From NCBI RefSeq assembly GCF_039134705.1, contig NZ_CP146256.1, forward strand, positions 3,348,001-3,412,000: a DNA stretch of 64,000 bases. The letters are read 5' to 3'. Positions 17,662-24,548 of the stretch are shown piece after piece. Below the pieces are notes generated by a model that was not told where the DNA came from, searched no databases, and saw only the letters and a list, made by a program, of their open reading frames with translations. The stretch's first letter is position 1. Each line of letters opens with the position of its first letter. The stretch is from Kineothrix sp. IPX-CK (GTDB lineage: Bacteria; Bacillota; Clostridia; Lachnospirales; Lachnospiraceae). The position numbers and the translations under genes are program-made.

Positions 17662-18708
17662 TTAGTCGTTACCGATTACATTCTCATGGCGGTTATTTGA
17701 ATGCTTGTAGAGTTTGTCCATAAAGGCTAACATTTCTATCAACTGTTCAGCCAATTCGTCGTTGATATTGTGCCAACGATAACCATACCCCGGAAAATAA
17801 GGGCATAAATGATATTCTTCTCCATTATGAACGACTTTCATTTGGGCAAGCGGACGTGTCCCGGTTTTATCGGTCTGCACACAATATCTACATCCGTCAC
17901 ATTTTTTTGTATGCTCTATTATAAAGTTTTTCACATTCGTATTTGCCGAATCAAAAGCCTCCAAGTATGTTTTCAAGCCATTTGGTATGCACAAACCAAA
18001 AACAACAGGATTTTTAAAGCAAGAGTCATATCGTGCCGATATGCCTGTATGTCTGATTTTGTATTCAAAGCCGCCGTTGGGCTGATCTTTGCTCCACATA
18101 GGGTTTGCATAAGTCAATGACAGCTTGCAGTCGCTGGCAGTGATATTGTAAATATCAAATCGTTTATATCCTTGTCCAATCATCCAGTTTTCAAGCTTGT
18201 GAAATGCCGCTTCCCCAAGCAGATATGCATAGATGTCGGAAGTATATGGGTATTTCTTATTAAATAAGCAAAATGAGAACTCGGTTAAATTGCTGTCAGG
18301 ACGGGTTGACAGCCAAATCCAGGCAGCAGATAGATTTGTAAAATCGTTAATATCAAGCTTAGTGAGGATTATTTTTTGCCTTTTATTCAATTTTACCTGA
18401 GCACCTTGACCTATGAGAAACATATTTTGCAGCAGCATATCTATTGAATTACTGAATTTTCTCATATTAACCTGCAATTCAGGTTTGCCATAAGAAGATT
18501 TAATATAACCAGGATAAGCATCATCCTCATGAAGCGATGCGACAAAAAGCGATGGCTCGTCAAAAGCTAACTGATATAGTTTCTTTATTAAAATATAGAA
18601 CTGTTCTTGTTCCGCCGCACTTACGCTCGCATTATCATCAGGAACAAACGGCGGAAGCAAATCGATATAAGCCTGTGCTATTCTTTGTTCTAAATTCTCA
18701 AAATTCAT
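17662..18708 (-). CDS. Conserved hypothetical protein with C-terminal Cys cluster
   Basis: 348 aa, no signal peptide. The C-terminal third has 'TKKCDGCRYCVQTDKTGTRP' followed by 'YHLCPYFPGYGYRW', four cysteines spaced like a zinc- or iron-binding knuckle. The N-terminal 250 residues are not recognised. Start follows AAGGGGGG. It is co-transcribed with the downstream phosphotransferase. Proteins with this ending are common in Clostridia but have no known function, so none is assigned. Confidence 0.7.
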   Translation of the reverse strand: MNFENLEQRIAQAYIDLLPPFVPDDNASVSAAEQEQFYILIKKLYQLAFDEPSLFVASLHEDDAYPGYIKSSYGKPELQVNMRKFSNSIDMLLQNMFLIGQGAQVKLNKRQKIILTKLDINDFTNLSAAWIWLSTRPDSNLTEFSFCLFNKKYPYTSDIYAYLLGEAAFHKLENWMIGQGYKRFDIYNITASDCKLSLTYANPMWSKDQPNGGFEYKIRHTGISARYDSCFKNPVVFGLCIPNGLKTYLEAFDSANTNVKNFIIEHTKKCDGCRYCVQTDKTGTRPLAQMKVVHNGEEYHLCPYFPGYGYRWHNINDELAEQLIEMLAFMDKLYKHSNNRHENVIGND

Positions 18709-18739
18709 CTTTACCCCCCTTACTAAAAAATTAAAACTG

Positions 18740-19195
18740 CTACATTGACACTAAAAATTCCAATTCATTGTCGCATGGATCTGCCATACGAAAGGACTTT
18801 CCTCCCCATTCCGTTGTCATGGGCGGATTACAATCGACACCTTTTTGGCGCACTTTTTCATATAGAACGTTCAAGTCATCTACAAAAAAGACAAGATTCG
18901 CTTTTACAGTGGCGCCTCCCTATTTGTTTTCACTCCTAATCCAAAAATCAGGCTCTTTATCTGAGAAGCCAAATTGTACGCCGTCATAATTGCCATGATC
19001 TTCATTAATAATGGGTATTTCCAGAACTTCACGAAACCCATTGTCTCCGGCCTTTGTTATGGCGCAAGTTCGGGGATAACCGTTCTCGTTTACTGAGGTC
19101 AGTGTGGCAATCTTAACCTCCCCCAGAAGCAAACCTGCCTTATTTTCAATTCCTGCTATTCTTTCTTTTTGAATATCTGATGCTTTGATAATACC
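18740..19195 (-). pseudogene. PNPOx/VOC chimeric relic
   Basis: The 5' part is a paralogue of the flavoprotein at 8156 ('IKASDIQKERIAGIENKAG', 'IATLTSVNENGYPRTCAITK'). Its start codon is ATC instead of ATG. At about 19025 it passes without a stop into a VOC protein ('NYDGVQFGFSDKEPDFWI'). After a frame change near 18920 that reads 'ANLVFFVDDLNVLYEKVRQK' to 'NELEFLVSM' stop. Two neighbouring genes were therefore joined by a deletion and then decayed. Confidence 0.85.
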
Positions 19196-19200
19196 TTACC

Positions 19201-20190
19201 CTATTTTTTTTCTTTGATTGGAATCAGCAAATCCAGTTGAAGTCCATCTCTTTGAGGACCGGGAAGATAAACACGGTTAACATAGTTTAATTCCTCTTCT
19301 AGCCAGCCAAACATATTGCCCGAATCCCCGTTGCCGTCATAAGCATATTTCTTGCTGTTATTTAGCCAGTTCACAAACCAGTTCCATACTTCAAAGGAAC
19401 CAAACGGTATCATGTGCGCAGCATAAAGCCCTCCGCCAAAGCGTTTCCTCATCAACGGCTCCGGCACTTCCATATCCTCGGGGATAGTAACCCACATTTC
19501 GTAGCCGTGATCATTGCTTTCAGTGGCCGGGTTAGGCGCGTTGAATCCATAATGTCGTAAGTCAGGTTTTATTTTGGGCAGATCGTGCTCTAATACGAAT
19601 TTATCAATAATCTGCGCCACTTTGTTTTCCGGCTCATCTCCCGTATATTGATAAGCAGCCACAGTTGCAGGCGGCAGGTACACAATCCGTACATCGTCAT
19701 CACTCAGTTTATTCAGATTATCACTTGCCCTTTGTAAATCCTCCATTATCCGCCTCTCACTCATACTGCGGCCTGTTTGAGCAAGAGGTGCAATCATTGA
19801 TAGAATAGTGGCATCTTCCAGAATATCTGACATAAGATAGATACCTGATTTTTCACGAAGCTCATCCACAAATTTAATTAATATTGATCGGATGGTTGAT
19901 AAGGAATCCATTTCAATATTTATTTCATCAATGTTCCGAATAAGGATATTTGTTGCATTTACAGCATTTGGACGAGTGAGTATCACACCTATTTGCTTTA
20001 AAGGAATGCGTAATTTGCGTAGAATCAGAATTTGATTTATGGACGAGCAGGCGGCTTCGTCATAAACTCTATATGAATATCCTTCTATTCTTTGGCTTTT
20101 TATCAAACCCAGTTGTTCATAATAACGCAATGTACGTGTGGAAATATCAAACGTTTTTGTAACTTGTGTTATCGTCTTTAAACCGCTCAT
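19201..20190 (-). CDS. MerR regulator with GyrI-like ligand domain
   Basis: 329 aa from the ATG at 20190, preceded by GGAAGGAGG. The N-terminal MerR HTH is 'ITQVTKTFDISTRTLRYYEQ', followed by the dimerisation coiled coil (about 80-125). From about 165 comes a GyrI/AraC-effector-binding domain ('VRIVYLPPATVAAYQYTG', 'GYEMWVTIPEDMEVPEP', 'GGLYAAHMIPFG'). BmrR-like architecture suggests activation of a promoter by small, often toxic, ligands. Candidate targets are the two 19-bp-spacer promoters at 11077 and 20952. Downstream is the PNPOx/VOC relic. Confidence 0.88.
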   Translation of the reverse strand: MSGLKTITQVTKTFDISTRTLRYYEQLGLIKSQRIEGYSYRVYDEAACSSINQILILRKLRIPLKQIGVILTRPNAVNATNILIRNIDEINIEMDSLSTIRSILIKFVDELREKSGIYLMSDILEDATILSMIAPLAQTGRSMSERRIMEDLQRASDNLNKLSDDDVRIVYLPPATVAAYQYTGDEPENKVAQIIDKFVLEHDLPKIKPDLRHYGFNAPNPATESNDHGYEMWVTIPEDMEVPEPLMRKRFGGGLYAAHMIPFGSFEVWNWFVNWLNNSKKYAYDGNGDSGNMFGWLEEELNYVNRVYLPGPQRDGLQLDLLIPIKEKK

Positions 20191-20241
20191 GTCTGACCTC
20201 CTTCCTTCAATCGATTTCCATACGTGTCGCCATGCAAGCAA

Positions 20242-20821
20242 TCATTTCCCCTTATCCGCCCAAGACATTAGATATTTCTTAACTCCCAGCCAGAAGAAAC
20301 CCACTTTTAAATCTTTAACTGGTATCTGGCGGTTCTGTGGGAATCTTCTTGAGTAATCCTGCAAACAGTCTCCCTCCTGTATGCAACAAATTTACAGATC
20401 TCCGGCTGCAAGGCCTTGATGGGGCAGCCATAAATACATTTTAAGCAAAAATGGCACCCATCACCAAATGTTGGTTTTCCATTCAGCATAGCAATATTCC
20501 CTGAAGGACAATGCCCCGCACACCAGCCGCATTGGGTGCAGTGCTCCAGCACCTTTATCCGCTTACCCCAGTAGTGTCCTCCTGAAGTCTCCAGCTTTCC
20601 TATCACAGAAAAAATTCTGTCAATCCATAAAGGCTCGCCTTTTTTACAGACACCTGGTACTGCTGACCCGGCAGGCTGTGTTGGGGCAAACAACATCGGC
20701 CCCTGAAACAGAGATTACCGCCGCAGAGGCGTGATTTACAGTATACAAGCTATCAATCCACTGATAAACTGCTTCCGGTGCCGGAGTAATAGACAATCTT
20801 TATGTCGGAATATGTGTTCAT
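20242..20821 (-). pseudogene. EFR1 relic (third copy)
   Basis: Starts 'MNTYSDIKIVYYSGTG', then loses most of the flavodoxin part by deletions ('VYQWIDSLYTVNHASAA', 'CPNTACRV'). It continues through an intact-looking ferredoxin core with 'CTQCGWCAGHCP' and 'CHFCLKCIYGCP', then shifts frame near 20390 and ends 'GFFWLGVKKYLMSWAD'. It is a close paralogue of the gene at 11414. A 130-aa ferredoxin piece could still be translated but no proper start precedes it. Confidence 0.85.
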
Positions 20822-20885
20822 CATATATGTACCTTATCCTTTGAGGCCACTGCCTGAAACACCCAATCTACATAATTTAATAAAA
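20822..20885 (-). pseudogene. Flavodoxin 3' fragment
   Basis: About 20 codons ending 'WVFQAVASKDKVHI' stop, matching the end of the flavodoxin at 12301 ('RLVQAVTLKDKVNI'). This shows that the flavodoxin-EFR1 gene order was duplicated here as well. Confidence 0.75.
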
Positions 20886-20951
20886 TCCTATACCAGCTTT
20901 AGTTTATTTAAAGTGTTAATGAGAACTCCATTACGCTACATTATTTCCAAT

Positions 20952-20982
20952 ATTATAAAGTACGACACGACGTCAAAGTCAA
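20952..20982 (-). promoter_or_regulatory. Second promoter with 19-bp spacer
   Basis: TTGACT (20977-20982) and TATAAT (20952-20957) on the minus strand with 19 bp between. It differs from the copy at 11077-11107 by two bases. It drives the decayed flavodoxin-EFR1 pair and possibly reads on into the MerR-GyrI gene. Confidence 0.65.
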
Positions 20983-21069
20983 GTCTTTTAAAATCCTTTT
21001 TAAAATTATAAAGGTCAGATGTCCTGATTGCTGCTTAACGAAAGGTAATACTTCTCAGGCCATATATTC

Positions 21070-22377
21070 CTATTGCATAATTTTATATTCGCTCGGGTAA
21101 AAGCTTTCCAACACCGAAACTTCCACAGTCTTTCCTTTATATGTTTCCAGCCAATTGCTATATTCCGAATTATTCCATACGCTTCCGTCCTCAAATGTAA
21201 TTTCTTTTATCTGATACAGTGCATATGCTACTTTGTTTGGATGGGCATTTTCTATCTCAGACCAATCCATTTTTTCGCTGTCATACAAAGACCAACCACC
21301 TTTGACATTATAAGTCTGTTGCGGCAAAATATCCAGTTCCTCTTTTACCAAATACTCATAGGTACTTTCAGATGAAGAATCAAGGAAATTCCATTGTAAT
21401 TTTAACGGCCCGCCAGACTCGTCATAACTCAACATCCCATACTGGATCCCAGTTATTATCTTATCAGTATTGTTTGTTTTAACATCATGCAAATATGGAT
21501 GACCATTATCATAATAAGATAACTCTACGTTCTCAAAAATAAAGGATTGGTTGTTATTTGATAATGTAACTTTGGATTTCTCCTGGTTGAATGGTCTAAG
21601 TTCGCTTACTTGTGCTGATGTTGCAAAGACAGCGACCGAACTAATAATCAGTATAAAGACTATGCAGCTTGTTAATATTGAAGCTTTTTTGTATAGCATA
21701 ATCGCTTGGATCCTTTCTTCAATAGCATTCTTACTGAAATTGTTTACGAGGGGCGCAAAACGGTTTCTTCTCTCTTCCAGCTCGATCAATGTCAGGGCAT
21801 AGGCCAATCTTACATTTTCTCCGAATATCCTTACAACAGCTTCATCACAGGATAATTCTATATCTCGATTTGCTATTACATACATTAGCCACACAAAGGG
21901 ATTGAACCAGTGAACGCACAGAGCTGTCACCATTACTAACTTTATCATCGTATCAAATCTCCTGATATGCGCAAATTCATTGTTTACCGGGAGCGACGTC
22001 TTATACTCTCTACGGCAACGCATGTGTGTTATAAGAAAAAAAAGCGCACAGGCCACCAAACCAATAATCCAGATTACCACGAAAGGAGATACATTTGCAT
22101 TTGCCGTTTCCGGCAGAGTAGCTATAGTCTCTGTAACAGCCGTATTGCTTAGCATAGCAGATATTTCAGCCAATGATAAATCCGGTTTATAGAATCTGTC
22201 CTTTAGCATATTTATAACTGAATAAATGCTGAATCGTGACGAAACCTCAAAGGGAATCAACAAGCGGCATAATACCACACCCCACAAAACAATAAATATT
22301 TTTGGGGGGAATTTGTACAATAGCAGCGCACGGAGGATTACGATAACCAGAATAAGCACAGAAGCCGAAAAACTCAT
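21070..22377 (-). CDS. BlaR1-like M56 protein with internal deletion
   Basis: 435 aa, start at 22377 six bases after AAGGAGG. Membrane helices are at about 1-18, 24-42, 95-115 and 240-260. After the third helix the sequence passes from 'EYKTSLPVNNEF' directly into 'AHIRRFDTMIKLV'. In intact relatives (family knowledge) about 55 residues lie between, ending in the zinc motif HExxH. Here the first His reads Asn ('NEFAH'), so the protease should be inactive. The downstream 'HWFNPFVWLMYV' and 'DIELSCDEAVV' are normal. The long extracellular C-terminus may bind a ligand. A BlaI remnant precedes it. Confidence 0.85.
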   Translation of the reverse strand: MSFSASVLILVIVILRALLLYKFPPKIFIVLWGVVLCRLLIPFEVSSRFSIYSVINMLKDRFYKPDLSLAEISAMLSNTAVTETIATLPETANANVSPFVVIWIIGLVACALFFLITHMRCRREYKTSLPVNNEFAHIRRFDTMIKLVMVTALCVHWFNPFVWLMYVIANRDIELSCDEAVVRIFGENVRLAYALTLIELEERRNRFAPLVNNFSKNAIEERIQAIMLYKKASILTSCIVFILIISSVAVFATSAQVSELRPFNQEKSKVTLSNNNQSFIFENVELSYYDNGHPYLHDVKTNNTDKIITGIQYGMLSYDESGGPLKLQWNFLDSSSESTYEYLVKEELDILPQQTYNVKGGWSLYDSEKMDWSEIENAHPNKVAYALYQIKEITFEDGSVWNNSEYSNWLETYKGKTVEVSVLESFYPSEYKIMQ

Positions 22378-22388
22378 GATCATCCTCC

Positions 22389-22559
22389 TTATTCCAGACT
22401 GTTGACGAGCTGCTTTAATCTCTTAATTTCTTCCGGGGATAAATTTTTTCGTCCCAGAATAGAAGCCACAAGCTGGTCCGCGACACCATCATACATTTTG
22501 TTAATGAGTTCCGTTGTTTCAAGCTCTCTTGCCTGTTCAATCGTGACAAGGGGATGGCA
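22389..22559 (-). pseudogene. BlaI/MecI repressor 3' fragment
   Basis: Codons read 'HPLVTIEQARELETTELINK', 'YDGVADQLVASILGRKNLS' and 'EEIKRLKQLVNSLE' stop. This is the dimerisation end of a BlaI-type repressor, placed just before the M56 gene as usual. The winged-helix DNA-binding half is missing, so both members of this sensor-repressor pair are damaged. Confidence 0.85.
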
Positions 22560-22752
22560 TACAAATTTTGGTTCAATCCGTTATCTTAATAATTATTTCT
22601 ACACAAACGTTGCCCGCAATGATACAGCAAGGGCAACCGCCATCCTACTATAAGCACCATCAACTCATCAGACGAAAAAGAAAACCCGAACTCCATCAAT
22701 TAAGTTTACTGCACGGATAATTTCCCCTTCTTGCTGAGTATCAGGCAAAATT

Positions 22753-22788
22753 AAAACAGACTGAAAAATATACTTTTCAGTCTGTTTT
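22753..22788 (-). terminator. Intrinsic terminator
   Basis: A perfect 15-bp stem, AAAACAGACTGAAAA with its complement, and a 6-base loop, followed on the minus strand by a T-rich tract. It lies just downstream of the YmaF-like gene. Confidence 0.85.
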
Positions 22789-22804
22789 GAGGGTATATGG
22801 TATC

Positions 22805-23104
22805 TCATCCCATGTACGTTGACGTATTTTGGTTATAATAATGAATATGCCTTTCAGGTATAAATGCTATACCGGTAGCACCGCTGTAGTAATGATAATG
22901 ACCGCCTTCGACGTAAATTGCAGGACTTGTTGTAGTATTGTAATTATGGACATGGTCATCGTTTAAGGATGTTGTTCCCTCCAAATAATGAAAATGACCT
23001 GCGCGATCAGGTGCCGAACTCGTCGTTCCCGAATATTCATGACGATGTTCAATATTAATTGTTGTCCTTCCGCTGTAATCATGTGTGTGTATTCCATTTG
23101 GCAT
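22805..23104 (-). CDS. YmaF-like His-rich repeat protein
   Basis: About 99 aa, start at 23104 after AGGTGG. The whole chain is built of five units of roughly 20-22 residues around an H-x-H-x-Y/F core: 'GIHTHDYSGRT', 'EHRHEYSGTT', 'GHFHYLEGTT', 'DHVHNYNTTT', 'GHYHYYSGAT' and a final 'RHIHYYNQNT'. There are no cysteines and no signal peptide. This matches the YmaF family, whose role is not known. The regular His pairs suggest metal binding or a repeating beta surface, but that is inference. Single gene with its own terminator. Confidence 0.8.
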   Translation of the reverse strand: MPNGIHTHDYSGRTTINIEHRHEYSGTTSSAPDRAGHFHYLEGTTSLNDDHVHNYNTTTSPAIYVEGGHYHYYSGATGIAFIPERHIHYYNQNTSTYMG

Positions 23105-23228
23105 TTCAACCACCTCATTGTACTTTATGAGGACTTAATTTTTTGGTTACGGTTTTCTGCTCCCAATTCAGTACAAATAAATAATTCTATCGCGCGTAGC
23201 TGCCCGACAACATGCCAGCCTTATAAAA

Positions 23229-24161
23229 TTACTGCTTTTTCATAAACTTCTTAATCTCCTCTGCCATATAATCAGACTTATAATAATGCAGGCTATGACC
23301 GCAATCAAGTTCGATCAGTATGCAGTTCTTCGCGCGTTCAGCGAAATCTTCCTGCGCTTTTACCCAGCCTTCATACCCGGATGCCTGCCCCAGATTGGTA
23401 GTAAACATCAGTATCGGCACATCCGGAACCGCTAATTCGCCCGCTATCTTTGCATTATTTAAAACCACTTTGCATTCTTCATAAACATCTGTATTTAAGG
23501 AATTCCTATATACCAATAACTTATTTTGTTCAAATTCATCATCGGTCAAACCGTCCCGGTTAACATAACAAAAAGCCGGTATCCTGTGCATTCCAAAGTA
23601 AGTCATGGTTTTCATAAAAGTAATACCTGCCATATTGCTTTTCTTATAAGACTCCGGAACAGCCATATCGAGTCCTATTATTTTCTCTACTTCTTCGGGA
23701 TAAGTATCCGCCCAGTAGATCGCTTCCAATGCCGACATAGAATGCGGCATCAGTACATATGGCATTTCAACCCCGGCCTCTTTCAAGGCTTTTCTATCTT
23801 CTTCCACCAAAGTCGCAACATCTCTTGGCAATCCGCTTACATCCGAATAACCATATCCAAATTTTTCAACAACTGCCACCTGATATTCATCGGTAAGTTT
23901 AGAATACAGTATTTTGTAATCATATATGGGCGAAGCAACACCTGAGCCGGATAACAGTATGATTGCCGCCTCCGAATCCTCTCTCTTACCTTCCACGTAA
24001 ACATTCATGTTATAGCCGTCGACTTCAACAGCTGTTCCAACTTGCGTTATTTTATCCTTTTTCACCTTCAGCATGATAAAATGATATAATGCTGCAGCCG
24101 CCAAAAACATGATCAAGCAGCCAAATATTAGAAATAATGTTTTTCTGGTTCTTCTCCACAT
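23229..24161 (-). CDS. Membrane-anchored alpha/beta hydrolase
   Basis: 310 aa. The N-terminal helix 'FLIFGCLIMFLAAAALYHFI' after a basic start anchors it, with the hydrolase domain outside. The oxyanion loop is 'IILLSGSGVASP', the nucleophile elbow 'LMPHSMSALEA' (a PHSMS variant of GxSxG), and the final His lies in 'LDCGHSLHYYKS'. Substrate unknown. RBS AGAGGAG precedes the ATG. Confidence 0.85.
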   Translation of the reverse strand: MWRRTRKTLFLIFGCLIMFLAAAALYHFIMLKVKKDKITQVGTAVEVDGYNMNVYVEGKREDSEAAIILLSGSGVASPIYDYKILYSKLTDEYQVAVVEKFGYGYSDVSGLPRDVATLVEEDRKALKEAGVEMPYVLMPHSMSALEAIYWADTYPEEVEKIIGLDMAVPESYKKSNMAGITFMKTMTYFGMHRIPAFCYVNRDGLTDDEFEQNKLLVYRNSLNTDVYEECKVVLNNAKIAGELAVPDVPILMFTTNLGQASGYEGWVKAQEDFAERAKNCILIELDCGHSLHYYKSDYMAEEIKKFMKKQ

Positions 24162-24548
24162 ATTGAATCTCCTCTGGGGTAATATGAGTTGCTCTTACGT
24201 TTAGATTCTACTACAGAAATAGTGATCCTGTACAGTAGTGAGTCCTGAAATCTAAATTTGATAGTATCAAACAAGGAACTTATTCTTACAAGTATCTAAT
24301 TTACATTAACTTCACTTAGTCCTTCCCTGTCCCAAGGCAAACAGCACTCAAAAACGTAGGATACTAGTCACATAACTCATCGACGACTATTTTACTGGAC
24401 TTTTTGCGATAAGCGCAACTTTATGAACACAAAATATCCATCTATAAGATACCATTCATTTGGGGTAAATTACAAAATCCCGGGCACGAATATACCCGGG
24501 ATTTTGTCCGAAATCTTACTTCTGAATACCCTTATAGCAGACAGATAA
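24162..24548 (-). other. Intergenic region with terminator at its left-hand gene
   Basis: No gene seen in about 390 bp. The upstream (left) part must carry the promoter of the hydrolase gene; no clear -35/-10 pair stands out. The right part holds the terminator described separately. Confidence 0.5.
24473..24506 (-). terminator. Intrinsic terminator
   Basis: Stem CAAAATCCCGGG pairing with CCCGGGATTTTG around a short loop, immediately after the 784-aa gene on the minus strand. Confidence 0.85.

Noticed and set aside
22805-23104. Tandem His repeats considered as a CRISPR-like or DNA repeat
   Set aside because: The repetition is at protein level with varied codons; there are no identical DNA repeats with spacers.
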